Assembly (NCBI RefSeq): GCF_000968375.1
Contig: NZ_CP009933.1
Span: 2,542,001 to 2,606,000 of the forward strand
Reading direction: 5' to 3'
DNA length: 64,000 bases
Origin: Clostridium scatologenes
GTDB taxonomy: Bacteria > Bacillota > Clostridia > Clostridiales > Clostridiaceae
Made by a program: the position numbers and the translations under genes. The notes under the pieces were generated by a model. That model did no database searches. It saw only the letters and a list, made by a program, of their open reading frames with translations, and was not told where the DNA came from. Positions 44,645-53,799 of this stretch are shown in pieces. The first letter of the stretch is position 1. Every line of letters starts with the position of its first letter.

Positions 44645-46505
44645 TCTCCCCCTTTTTTCTTAAAATATTAAATGATTTTTTCTTTTTTCTTTCAGCTTCT
44701 ATATCACTTGGAGTCATTCTCGTTCCCCAGGTAGATTTCCAGAAAGTTACCCAAGCTATAGGCATTTGCCAAAGCAGCACAGCTTCATAATAAATACAAA
44801 ATATCATTCCAAAAATCCATGTAGTACTTTTTCTAAAGAACATTTGAGCAAAGCTCATCATAAGCGACATCATCAAAAGCCCCACAAGAAATGTGGTAGG
44901 GAATATTTTATGCGTAATAGGTACATATATTAAATTGTAAATAACTATTACAGGTGCGGCAATAGGAACAAATACCCCCATATAAAAGAAAGCAGACATA
45001 AATGGCTCTTTTTTCCACATAAACTTTCCTGCAATAATTGACTCTCTCAGCCAGGATCTTTTCCATCTCATTTGCTGTTTAAGAAAGACCTTATATCTGT
45101 TAGGCACAATAGTGGAACAAATTGCTGTATCTTGATAACTAGTCCTATATCCATTTAATACAAAGTTAGTCATAGCTCTATCATCTCCAAAGGTTGCTTT
45201 TTGACCTAAAAATCTTTGATCTAACCAATTATCCATATTATCTATAACTATTTGTTTTCTATAGCACGAAAGTGGTCCTGATAAACATGTAACTGCATCA
45301 AAATAAGCCTCTGCTGCTTTCATAATTCTAAAAGCAATGTAGTATCTAACGGACTGCATTTTAGTCAAAGTATTTGTAAAAGTATTTGCAACATCTGTCC
45401 TTCCTGATACTCCACCCATTTTAGGATCTTTAAATGGCTGAACTAGATTTCTTATTGCAAAGGGATCTAAAAAGCTATCTGAATCAACAAATACAACTAA
45501 ATCATGCTTTGCATTTAAAACTCCTCTACAAAGAGCATCTCTTTTTCCCATATTCTTTTCTTGAACAAAATACTTCACCCTATTTTTAGTATCAAATCTT
45601 CCTGCTTCGTTTTTTAATTTATTCAAAGTATTCTTTATCTTTTTCACAGATTTATCATTGGAACAATCATCTACAACTATAACTTCAAGCTTATCAATAG
45701 GATAATCTTGATTAATACAGCTTAAAATCGTATTTTCTATCCACTCTTCTTCATTAAAGCAAGGAATAATAATGGTTACACCTGGAGTATAGTCAATATC
45801 CATAGATATAGGTTTGTACAAAATTCCAAATAAATATCTACTTAATAAAAATACAGCTGCAATAATACTATATAGATATATCCACTTATTAAATTCAAAA
45901 TAAACGATACTTTCTGCCCTCATCAATATGATAAATATGCTTATAAACAATAATAATAAACTGGAAGAAACTAATACATACCTGTCCTTTTTTCTATCAG
46001 AATACTGAGCTAAATTTTCTAAAAATTCTATACCACATACTATCTTTCCATTTGCAGTAATAGAATCTCTAACCTTTTTACCATGAATGTTAACATTCAT
46101 TTCATACCCTTCTGGCATGGAACCTGGCAGTACTTTGAATCTTAATTTAATATTGTCAGCTTCACTGATTATATTTAATTGCTCTTTGTCATTTAATTCT
46201 AACAAAATTCCTGTAGTTGAAACATCTATGGATTTAATTTTGAAACTACTGATTGACTTATTTTTCTCACATCTTACTTTGACATCAGTTTTCATTATAT
46301 ATCTTATTCCAGCTTTTTTACTTTTTATAGATACATTAGGGTCATCACTATAATCTTCTATTACCTTTTTTCCTCTTCTGTCAACTGTAGTTCTTATAGC
46401 TTCCTTATCTGGAATATTTGCTAATAATCTTCTATCCTTACGAGGATTTAAAAGGATATCAACTTCTTCATTTTCATTTTTTATTAATTTCTTTTGTGTA
46501 AGCAT
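44628..46505 (-). CDS. Processive family 2 glycosyltransferase with N-terminal PilZ domain
   Basis: A 625-residue polysaccharide synthase. The N-terminal region (about 68-165) is PilZ-like, with DVSTTGILLE and CGIEFLE; a basic stretch PRKDRR (near residue 20-26) may be the c-di-GMP RxxxR motif. Two membrane segments follow (about 183-230). The GT2 domain shows VDDCSND, VDSDS (DxD), GDDRAM and QQMRW (QxxRW), the set for processive cellulose/chitin/PNAG-type synthases, then C-terminal membrane segments. AGGAG precedes the ATG. The product sugar cannot be read from sequence; c-di-GMP control is likely. Confidence 0.88.
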   Translation of the reverse strand: MLTQKKLIKNENEEVDILLNPRKDRRLLANIPDKEAIRTTVDRRGKKVIEDYSDDPNVSIKSKKAGIRYIMKTDVKVRCEKNKSISSFKIKSIDVSTTGILLELNDKEQLNIISEADNIKLRFKVLPGSMPEGYEMNVNIHGKKVRDSITANGKIVCGIEFLENLAQYSDRKKDRYVLVSSSLLLLFISIFIILMRAESIVYFEFNKWIYLYSIIAAVFLLSRYLFGILYKPISMDIDYTPGVTIIIPCFNEEEWIENTILSCINQDYPIDKLEVIVVDDCSNDKSVKKIKNTLNKLKNEAGRFDTKNRVKYFVQEKNMGKRDALCRGVLNAKHDLVVFVDSDSFLDPFAIRNLVQPFKDPKMGGVSGRTDVANTFTNTLTKMQSVRYYIAFRIMKAAEAYFDAVTCLSGPLSCYRKQIVIDNMDNWLDQRFLGQKATFGDDRAMTNFVLNGYRTSYQDTAICSTIVPNRYKVFLKQQMRWKRSWLRESIIAGKFMWKKEPFMSAFFYMGVFVPIAAPVIVIYNLIYVPITHKIFPTTFLVGLLMMSLMMSFAQMFFRKSTTWIFGMIFCIYYEAVLLWQMPIAWVTFWKSTWGTRMTPSDIEAERKKKKSFNILRKKGENAVER

Positions 46506-46530
46506 TTCTAAAACTCCTAATTTAACAAAA

Positions 46531-49110
46531 TTAATTGCTTAAATAATCACTTAATTTTGCAATTTTATATTTTTCTCCATACACTCCTTTTTCATTATTA
46601 GTTAAAAATATATCCAAAGCTTCTGCAGTATAATAAGCCTGATCATTCATATGCATTACCACTACATTTCCTTTATTTTTAACTAATCCTTGCTGTATAT
46701 AATTAACCAAATTTTGTGCTGAAGTTTCTATATAATCATGAGTTGAAATATTTCCACTAATAGAATATTTATATCCACTTTCAAATACCGCAGCTAATCC
46801 TTCTCTTTTTAAAATCAATGTAGGTGGCCTAAAATATTGTTTCAGGGAATCTAAATCTCCTATAACACTATTCATAACATCATAAGATTTAACTAAAGAC
46901 TTTCCTAGTTCTTCTCTATTAGTTCCCAAAAGTTCATGATTATAATTATGACTTCCAATATCATTACCATTTAAAGCAATTGTTCTAAGTAAGTTGGGAT
47001 TAGCATTTGATATACCACTATTAATATCAACATTTTTTGCTATTACAAAAAAAGTTCCTTGTACTTTATGTTTATTTAATACATCTAATATTTCATTTAC
47101 TACTGGATCTCCTCCCCAATCATCAAAAGTAAAAAATATAACATTTTCACCTTTCGTATCAATGGTTCCACCTTTATCAAGCAATGATTTTTCTTGTTCA
47201 GTAAAATCACTTGTATCTACATCTACATTACCTATATAATTAGTTTTCATCATTTCTAGTGCATCTTCATAATTTCTTTTTTTCATAGGAACTGGATTTT
47301 TTATAATATTATATCTACCAAGCTGTGATGAATTTTCAAAAGTTTTTTGTAAATCACCTAATGTTACTACTGAATATCCTAATGGTTTTTGTTCTAAACT
47401 ATAAGAATTGGATTTTTCATTGTACTTATTAACATAACCATTTTGAACATAATTTTTAGTTACTATATCTATCATATTTGAAACAACATTGTCACTTTTA
47501 AATAAATTTGAATCTAATCTAAAATAAACTATTTCTCCCTTTCTAAGTGACATATAAGAATTTACATTAAAATAACTAAACACAATATCTTCAGCATCCA
47601 TATTCTTATATTTATTAATAGTTGGTGATTTTGAGTAAGTAAATAATTCATAATTCTTAAGAGAAGATATATTGGTTACTGCTGATAAAGCTTCTTGAAT
47701 TTGTGAATTATCATATCCATACCCTGCCATATATGCATTTGTAACTATTCCTTTATCTTTTAGTAACTTATCTACTTCATATATTTCCTTACAAATTTCT
47801 TCTGGTGATTTACTCAATAACGCTGTACTTGCTGTTATTCCACCATTAGCAATTTCATGCCCTTTACTTAATATCTTGTTTATCCTATCTGGGTATTTTA
47901 ATATTTCATCCTTTGTTACAAAAAATGTTCCCTTAACATTAACTTTATCAAGCTCTGTAAGTACATTGTTCAAACTGACTTCATTACTCAATCCTCTAAA
48001 AGTATAAGCCAAAGCCTTCTGAGTAGTATAAAACTCTGATACAGCAGGAGCTTGTCTCTTATTATTTTTCTCCAATATTTCATTAAAATTTATTAAATCT
48101 ATACTATTTTGGCTATTGTTATTATCATTAGTTTTATTACCTAATGTATTATTTTTATTAGCTTTAATCTTTAATGTATCTTTTTTAGCATACTGACTAG
48201 CTATTGTATTTTTGATTCTTTGAAGGTTATTATATACTTCAACATTTGGCAACTCAGACACTTTAGCAACCATTTTTTTCTGTTCATCTATTGATTTTAA
48301 AAGCCATCTTACAATTTGTATAATATTCTCATCTTTTTCCTTTTTACTTTTTTTCTTGTCTATATCAATCTGTTCATCTATTGTAGTTTTATCTTCTTTT
48401 CCTTTATATTCAGTACTATCAAGAACCCCTTCCAATTTTATAGAAATTATGGTTCCCCTTTTTAAACTATTTACATATCTATACGCTTGATCATAATTTT
48501 TAAAGCTTTGGTAATTTAAATAGTGATTGCTATCAACCACATATTTATTCCCTGATGCATAAGCTGCCTTTAGTATATTGTCATTATAAACTGTGGAATT
48601 GCACTTTAATAGAACAGGATCTTTTCCAGTTACAATTTTTAAAATCTTATTAGTTCTGCAAAAATCCATAACTAATTCTTCTGAGGACAACTTTTCCATA
48701 TTCTTAGTGGATGATAGAGTTCCACTTCCTATATCATGTCCAGATTTTTGAATCGTTTCAACTATACTGGAATCCTCAGCTGCTTCAATTCCTGGAACAA
48801 AGAATGTTGCTTTAATTCCATATTCATCCAACATATTTACTATTTTATTTATGGTATCCCTATCACTAAGACCTTCAAATGATAAACTTATCACATCTGC
48901 TGATGTATCTACATTTGCTATAAAGTCTGCCTTTTTACTATTGCCTAATGAACTTAATGCTTTTTTTATTTCCTCTGATGCATCGTACTTACTATTTTTA
49001 CTTATAATGATTTTTCCTGAACTTGTATCAATCTTATAATTTTTATGTGTGTAAACGCCTATACAAATACTTACTATCAAAACTACAATAAAGATACTTT
49101 TTCTTTTCAT
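46531..49110 (-). CDS. Triple NodB-domain polysaccharide deacetylase, two domains degenerate
   Basis: An 859-residue protein with an N-terminal signal/anchor (5-22). Three NodB-like domains are visible. Domain 1 (about 60-225) has SFEGL (77-81) where TFDDG is expected and no HxxxH. Domain 2 (about 358-535) has TFRGL (370-374) and no HxxxH. Domain 3 (about 655-857) is complete: TFDDW (661-665), HNYNH (721-725), RPP (761-763) and His820 in VVMHMND. A charged linker (about 235-345) separates 1 and 2. Only domain 3 should deacetylate; the others may bind polymer. First gene of the operon with the PilZ-GT2 synthase. Confidence 0.88.
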   Translation of the reverse strand: MKRKSIFIVVLIVSICIGVYTHKNYKIDTSSGKIIISKNSKYDASEEIKKALSSLGNSKKADFIANVDTSADVISLSFEGLSDRDTINKIVNMLDEYGIKATFFVPGIEAAEDSSIVETIQKSGHDIGSGTLSSTKNMEKLSSEELVMDFCRTNKILKIVTGKDPVLLKCNSTVYNDNILKAAYASGNKYVVDSNHYLNYQSFKNYDQAYRYVNSLKRGTIISIKLEGVLDSTEYKGKEDKTTIDEQIDIDKKKSKKEKDENIIQIVRWLLKSIDEQKKMVAKVSELPNVEVYNNLQRIKNTIASQYAKKDTLKIKANKNNTLGNKTNDNNNSQNSIDLINFNEILEKNNKRQAPAVSEFYTTQKALAYTFRGLSNEVSLNNVLTELDKVNVKGTFFVTKDEILKYPDRINKILSKGHEIANGGITASTALLSKSPEEICKEIYEVDKLLKDKGIVTNAYMAGYGYDNSQIQEALSAVTNISSLKNYELFTYSKSPTINKYKNMDAEDIVFSYFNVNSYMSLRKGEIVYFRLDSNLFKSDNVVSNMIDIVTKNYVQNGYVNKYNEKSNSYSLEQKPLGYSVVTLGDLQKTFENSSQLGRYNIIKNPVPMKKRNYEDALEMMKTNYIGNVDVDTSDFTEQEKSLLDKGGTIDTKGENVIFFTFDDWGGDPVVNEILDVLNKHKVQGTFFVIAKNVDINSGISNANPNLLRTIALNGNDIGSHNYNHELLGTNREELGKSLVKSYDVMNSVIGDLDSLKQYFRPPTLILKREGLAAVFESGYKYSISGNISTHDYIETSAQNLVNYIQQGLVKNKGNVVVMHMNDQAYYTAEALDIFLTNNEKGVYGEKYKIAKLSDYLSN

Positions 49111-49480
49111 AATTCATCTCCTAATTACAATTTAACCTAAAAAATTCTAGTTTTAATTTATGATAGTTTTTTATTTATATATCATTAAAAAATGAAAGCA
49201 CTCTATTAAACTTCTAAATATTGTTAATAACAATCAGTTTTTCAATATAGTATTATATTAAATATTTGTTACAAATTTATTATATTGTTCAAAATTATAT
49301 TTTTTAACACATTGTAGTTAAAAAATAACATTTTATATTCTCAATTATAAGGACTATACAACTATATTAACCTAAAAATTATAAAATTTCAAACATTATT
49401 CATCATTTTTTATGTTGTTTTTTTAATTTTTATATAGAATTTTTTAAATATAGTTCAATATATTTGGTATTATAACAATA
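49111..49480. other. AT-rich upstream region of the exopolysaccharide operon
   Basis: No ORF was found and no c-di-GMP riboswitch sequence was recognised. A perfect palindrome ATTGTT-AAT-AACAAT lies at 49220-49234 and could be an operator. Several AT-rich promoter-like stretches occur, none decisive. Confidence 0.35.
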
Positions 49481-49483
49481 ATA

Positions 49484-49510
49484 AAAAAGCAAGGTGTTTC
49501 CTTGCTTTTT
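49484..49510. terminator. Intrinsic terminator
   Basis: An 11-bp stem AAAAAGCAAGG (49484-49494) with CCTTGCTTTTT (49500-49510), loop TGTTT, immediately after the small membrane ORF. Confidence 0.85.
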
Positions 49511-49519
49511 ATTATGATG

Positions 49520-49681
49520 TTACTTATTTTTATGAAATCTGTTTTTATTCAATTTAAATCCATTCTTAATTTTTGAAACCACAAATCCTCCTAATATACC
49601 TCCAAGTATACATCCCAATAAAAAGATTAAAAAAATATACTTAGTTAACTGTGATACTGACATAAATATTTTCGCATCCAT
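49520..49681 (-). CDS. Small single-pass membrane protein, 53 residues
   Basis: ATG at 49681 with AAGGGG upstream, stop at 49522-49520. The translation starts MDAKIFMSVSQLTKYIF, has one membrane helix with a glycine-zipper-like end (GGILGGFVV) and finishes with a basic tail. A strong terminator follows 10 bases later. This supports a real gene despite the size. The family was not recognised; it resembles LapA-like small membrane proteins only in general form. Confidence 0.6.
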   Translation of the reverse strand: MDAKIFMSVSQLTKYIFLIFLLGCILGGILGGFVVSKIKNGFKLNKNRFHKNK

Positions 49682-49769
49682 AAAAACCCCTTCTAAGGAA
49701 AATTAGTAACCACTAATATAATATTCAAGACACTTCTAATTTATCAATATCACAAAATATATAATTATC

Positions 49770-50546
49770 TTATTCCTTTATCAAAATATCTACTGTATGT
49801 GCACTTGCTCCAAGTAGCTCTGGTCTTTCACAGGTAGAAAAATGATACTTAAGAAAAATTTGAAATGTATCTTCATCCATAGCATTCAAAACTGGTCTCA
49901 TATAATCAGCTGGTCCATCTGCTGCAATTAATTTTATTCTTTTAAGTTTTACTTCTTCATTTAACTTATTAATATCTTCAATTCTTACATAATCATATAG
50001 ATCTATTGGTTCTGATATAACATGAAAATCATCACTAAGTTTGCCATTATCAATACATTCACGAATATTATTTTCCTTAAAACCATAGGTTATTACACTA
50101 TATTCATTCATACAATATGCTACTAAAATGAAACCTCCATCTTTTGTTACTCTTTTAGCCTCTTGAAGTGCTTTTACTTTATCCTCAAATTGATATAAAT
50201 GGTACATAGGTCCAAACACCAAGGTCATGTCAAAAGTATTTTCTGAAAATCTTGATAAATCTAATGCTGTTCCTTGATATGCTTTTACTGCACTTCCTTT
50301 TGACTTTAAAACACCTAAATTATGTTTCACAAGTTCAATTGCAGTAACATCATATCCTTCATTTGCTAATTGTACAGAGTACCTGCCTGTCCCTGCACCA
50401 ACATCTAATATTTTTGAATTCTTGTTATTTCCTAGATATTCGTGAATATATTTCATAGAAGTGATATATTCAACTTGTCCATATTTTCTTGTTAATCTTT
50501 TATCTTCACAAAATTTATTGTAGTATTTTTCTAATTCCATTGTCAT
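49770..50546 (-). CDS. Class I SAM-dependent methyltransferase
   Basis: A 258-residue methyltransferase with motif I ILDVGAGTGRYSVQLA, the acidic end of strand 2 (VTAIEL), motif II-like LDLSRFSENTFDMTLVFGPMYHL in part and post-motif EAKRVTKDGGFILVAY. The C-terminal part carries a specific substrate domain with ERPELLGASAH. The start may be ATG 50546 or ATG 50540; the second has better spacing to AAGAG. The substrate is unknown; it is monocistronic. Confidence 0.88.
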   Translation of the reverse strand: MTMELEKYYNKFCEDKRLTRKYGQVEYITSMKYIHEYLGNNKNSKILDVGAGTGRYSVQLANEGYDVTAIELVKHNLGVLKSKGSAVKAYQGTALDLSRFSENTFDMTLVFGPMYHLYQFEDKVKALQEAKRVTKDGGFILVAYCMNEYSVITYGFKENNIRECIDNGKLSDDFHVISEPIDLYDYVRIEDINKLNEEVKLKRIKLIAADGPADYMRPVLNAMDEDTFQIFLKYHFSTCERPELLGASAHTVDILIKE

Positions 50547-50771
50547 CTCTTACGTTCCCCATCTATTATTATTTTTAGCAATGATTAAATATAAAAATTA
50601 TCCTCTACTCATTTAAATTTCCATATTCTCTTCACTACCCTTCTTTTGCATTCTAACAAATATTATACTACATTACATTTAAAAATGGTCAAGCTATTTT
50701 CTTTTTTAAATCATATTACTGAAACCTATACAATATAATAAAAAGGAGTATTAAAAAGGATTGTTATAATT

Positions 50772-51605
50772 ATGAAAAGATTGTTATTAGATTTGATTTA
50801 TAGATTCAACAACGATGATATTCCTGCTTTAGGCTCTCAGCTTGCATACAATTTAGTCCTATCCTTTTTCCCTTTTATAATTTTCCTTATGACACTTATA
50901 GGACATACTTCCTTAAACAATAATGAAATATTACTAGGTTTAAGTAAAATTATGCCGGCAAGTGCTTTCAATCTTATTAGCAGCACAGTTTCTGAAGTAA
51001 TTACTACTAAACACAGTCAACTTATGTCCTTCAGTTTAATTCTTACTATATGGTCTGCTTCTTCTGGTTTTAACGGAATCATAAAAGGTCTTAACAAAGC
51101 TTATGATGTTTCTGAATCAAGAGGCTTCATTAAAGTCAGGCTTATTTCAATATTTTGTACCATTGGCATGGCTTTTATAATACTAGTTATGATGTTTTTA
51201 TTAATACTAGGACATATCATATGGAAGTATGCAACTTATAAATTAGGGTTTGCCCATAAGTTAATAATTCTATGGACATTAACAAGATATTTTATATTTA
51301 TATCCACTGCTGTATTCATATTTACTTCTCTTTATCGCTATGCGCCATGTAAAAGGCTTACCTGGCTTGAGGTTTTGCCAGGTTCCCTATTTGCAATACT
51401 TCATCTTATACTTGTATCTACCGCCTTTGCCTACTATGTAAATAACTTTGCTAATTATTCAGTTATCTACGGTAGTATCGGAGCTATAATTGTTTTACTT
51501 ACTTGGCTTTTTCTAATTTCTATAATTGTTATTTTGGGTGGAGAGTTTAATGCATCATTATATCATGAATATGCTAATACAAATTCAAAACACTTTAAAA
51601 ATTAA
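50772..51605 (+). CDS. YihY/BrkB family inner-membrane protein
   Basis: A 277-residue membrane protein with six segments. The family signatures are ALGSQLAYNLVLSFFPFIIF in part near the start, the SASSGFNGIIKGLNKAYDV loop and the C-terminal YGSIGAIIVLLTWLFLISIIVILGGEFN in part. YihY proteins were once called ribonuclease BN by error; the function remains unsettled. AAAGGA precedes the ATG at a long spacing. Confidence 0.92.
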   Translation: MKRLLLDLIYRFNNDDIPALGSQLAYNLVLSFFPFIIFLMTLIGHTSLNNNEILLGLSKIMPASAFNLISSTVSEVITTKHSQLMSFSLILTIWSASSGFNGIIKGLNKAYDVSESRGFIKVRLISIFCTIGMAFIILVMMFLLILGHIIWKYATYKLGFAHKLIILWTLTRYFIFISTAVFIFTSLYRYAPCKRLTWLEVLPGSLFAILHLILVSTAFAYYVNNFANYSVIYGSIGAIIVLLTWLFLISIIVILGGEFNASLYHEYANTNSKHFKN

Positions 51606-51668
51606 CTACTCAACCTTCCAAAATATAAAACTTTAAATTAATATAATTGGCATACTGTGAAAATTAAG

Positions 51669-52004
51669 TTAATTATCATCTAAAGAATTAGAATATCCAA
51701 TAGCCCATTCACATAAAGTTGATAAAACAGGTAAAAGAGTTTTTCCTCTCTCTGTAAGAGAATATTCTACCTTAGGTGGTACTTGAGCATAAACAAATCT
51801 ATTCACTAATTGATCTTCCTCCAATGCTCTAAGCTGCTGAGTAAGCATTTTCTGAGTAATATTAGGTAAAGTTCTCTTTAAATCACTAAATCTCAAAGTT
51901 TTATCACCTAAATGCCATATAATAAGTGGTTTCCATTTGCCACCTATAATATCCAAAGTCAATTCCATAGAACAGCTGTATTCATTCCCTTTAAATTTTA
52001 ACAT
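51669..52004 (-). CDS. HxlR family transcriptional regulator
   Basis: A 111-residue winged-helix regulator. CSMELTLDIIGGKWKPLIIW carries the N-terminal Cys used for redox or electrophile sensing in HypR/YodB-type members; RFSDLKRTLPNITQKMLTQQLRALE and VEYSLTERG complete the family pattern. It is divergent from a flavoprotein/nitroreductase pair, as usual for HxlR proteins that control quinone- or nitro-reductases. Confidence 0.92.
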   Translation of the reverse strand: MLKFKGNEYSCSMELTLDIIGGKWKPLIIWHLGDKTLRFSDLKRTLPNITQKMLTQQLRALEEDQLVNRFVYAQVPPKVEYSLTERGKTLLPVLSTLCEWAIGYSNSLDDN

Positions 52005-52125
52005 TTATTATATTTAGTGATGAAATATATATTAAACTATTTGTTATTATACTGCCATCACTAAAATTCACCTCTTTTCTTTCTATTAATAATTAGTTGT
52101 TTATAGTATGTAAGTAGATACTATA

Positions 52126-52172
52126 GTACTTAAAAGTACCTACTTCTAAAAAATAATAGTACAGTATATAAT
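52126..52172 (+). promoter_or_regulatory. HxlR-type operator and promoter of the flavoprotein operon
   Basis: The palindrome GTACTTAAAAGTAC (52126-52139) is flanked by AAGTAG (52112-52117) and CTACTT (52140-52145). A TATAAT -10 follows at 52167-52172. It lies in the divergent region between the regulator and the reductase genes. Confidence 0.6.
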
Positions 52173-52270
52173 ATCTCTTGTAAAACATTTTACAATATTT
52201 ATTTAAAATTGCAACATAAATATGAAATTCTATTGATAAAAAATAATATTTTATAGGAGGTTTTTATATT

Positions 52271-52945
52271 ATGAAAGTAATAGCTATTAATGGCAGCCCT
52301 AGAAAAAATCATAATACAGCAACTTTATTAAACAAGGTTCTTGAAGGAGCTGCTTCTCAAGGTGCTGAAACAAAAATTATTCATCTATATGATTTAAACT
52401 TCAAAGGATGCATCAGCTGTTTTGCATGTAAATTAAAAGGAGGCAAAAATTATGGTAAATGTGCTTTGGTAGATGATCTTGCTTCTGTGCTGAAAAAGCT
52501 GTATACAGCAGATGCAATTGTTTTAGGTTCACCTATATATTTAGGCAACATTACAGGCGAAACAAGATCATTTATGGAAAGACTATTTTTCCCATTAGTA
52601 GAGTATAGTGATAGCCCTACACTTCTACCTAAAAATATTCCTACAGCATTAATATATACTATGAACATATCTGAAGAAAAAATGAAAAATATATGTTTAG
52701 ATAAATATCTTGAATCTAATGAATTACTATTTAAAAAATTCTTTGGGAAATGCAAAATATTATATTGTACTGATACTTATCAGTTTAACGATTATTCAAA
52801 AGTAGTTTCAGATAAATTTGATCATGAAAAAAAGTTAAAAAGACATAAAGAAATCTTTCCTAAAGATTGCGCTAAAGCATTTGATATAGGAATTGAATTT
52901 GCAAACTATAAAATTCAAGAGGTAGACGTTAATGAATTTAATTAA
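52271..52945 (+). CDS. Iron-sulfur flavoprotein-like NAD(P)H-dependent FMN reductase
   Basis: A 224-residue flavodoxin-fold protein. NGSPRKNHNTATLL is the FMN phosphate loop. The motif CISCFACKLKGGKNYGKC gives the compact cysteine cluster of archaeal/clostridial iron-sulfur flavoproteins that hold a [4Fe-4S] centre. GSPIYLGNITGE is the second flavin loop. AGGAGG precedes the ATG. It overlaps the ferredoxin-nitroreductase gene by 14 bases, so electrons may pass between them. Confidence 0.9.
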   Translation: MKVIAINGSPRKNHNTATLLNKVLEGAASQGAETKIIHLYDLNFKGCISCFACKLKGGKNYGKCALVDDLASVLKKLYTADAIVLGSPIYLGNITGETRSFMERLFFPLVEYSDSPTLLPKNIPTALIYTMNISEEKMKNICLDKYLESNELLFKKFFGKCKILYCTDTYQFNDYSKVVSDKFDHEKKLKRHKEIFPKDCAKAFDIGIEFANYKIQEVDVNEFN

Positions 52946-53732
52946 AATCGATGAATCATTATGTGTAAAATGTGGGGCTTGTATAAAGGTTTGTCCAACT
53001 ACAGCTTTGTATATGAAAGAAAATGGTCCAAAAAACAATAACAATTCTTGTATTGCCTGTGGACAATGTGCTGCTGTCTGTCCTTGCGGTGCACTCGATA
53101 ATGTTAAAACACCACTAAATAGTCAAGTAGAACTAGAAGATTTTAAAGGTTTGGATTCAAAAACTGCTGAATACTTTCTTAGATCACGAAGGTCAATAAG
53201 ATGTTATAAAAATACATCTGTGTCATATGAAGAACTATTAAAATTAGTTAATATTGCACGCTTTGCCCCTACTGCCAGCAATTCACAAGGAGTATCCTAT
53301 ATTATCGTGAAAGATAAAAAAGTATTAGAAAAATCTACTGAAATAATAGTTAAGTGGATGGAAGCTAATATTGAACTTCATTGGAGCTTTTCAAGACATA
53401 TAAATAATTATAGAAAAAATGGCATAGATTCAATCTTACGTGATGCTCCTCATCTAATACTAGCAACTGCCTCAAAGGATTTTAAAAATGGAAGAGAAAA
53501 CAGCATTTCTGCATTATCTTATGTTGAATTATTTGCACCTACATTAGGATTAGGTTCTTGCTGGGCTGGATTATTTGAATTTTGTGCATTTTTAAATTAT
53601 AAACCATTATTAGATTTATTCAATATTCCTAAGAATAAAGTGATCACAGGTGCTCTTATGGTTGGATATCCTAAATACAAATATAAAAGATTAGTAAATC
53701 GTAATAAATTGGATATTACATGTATAGGGTAA
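52932..53732 (+). CDS. Nitroreductase with N-terminal 2[4Fe-4S] ferredoxin domain
   Basis: A 266-residue fusion. Residues 1-60 are a ferredoxin with two clusters (CVKCGACIKVCP and CIACGQCAAVCP). Residues about 75-266 are a nitroreductase flavin domain (RRSIRCYKN, ARFAPTASNSQ, LGSCWAGLFEF, ALMVGYP). The partner flavoprotein overlaps its start. It probably reduces nitro or quinone compounds with ferredoxin-level electrons under HxlR control. Confidence 0.93.
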   Translation: MNLIKIDESLCVKCGACIKVCPTTALYMKENGPKNNNNSCIACGQCAAVCPCGALDNVKTPLNSQVELEDFKGLDSKTAEYFLRSRRSIRCYKNTSVSYEELLKLVNIARFAPTASNSQGVSYIIVKDKKVLEKSTEIIVKWMEANIELHWSFSRHINNYRKNGIDSILRDAPHLILATASKDFKNGRENSISALSYVELFAPTLGLGSCWAGLFEFCAFLNYKPLLDLFNIPKNKVITGALMVGYPKYKYKRLVNRNKLDITCIG

Positions 53733-53745
53733 TTTTAAAACAAAA

Positions 53746-53781
53746 AACTGCTTATGTGATAATGTACATATAAGCAGTTTC
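53746..53781. terminator. Bidirectional intrinsic terminator
   Basis: AAACTGCTTAT (53746-53756) with ATAAGCAGTTT (53771-53781), 13 bases after the nitroreductase stop codon, facing a convergent HAD gene. Confidence 0.8.
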
Positions 53782-53799
53782 TGATGCAAAATAATTAGT

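Noticed and set aside
49111..49480. c-di-GMP riboswitch before the exopolysaccharide operon
   Set aside because: Expected from the PilZ synthase, but no GEMM-like consensus could be read on the minus strand.
50772..51605. Ribonuclease BN annotation for YihY-like protein
   Set aside because: It is a six-segment membrane protein with no nuclease motif; the old name came from a mis-assignment.
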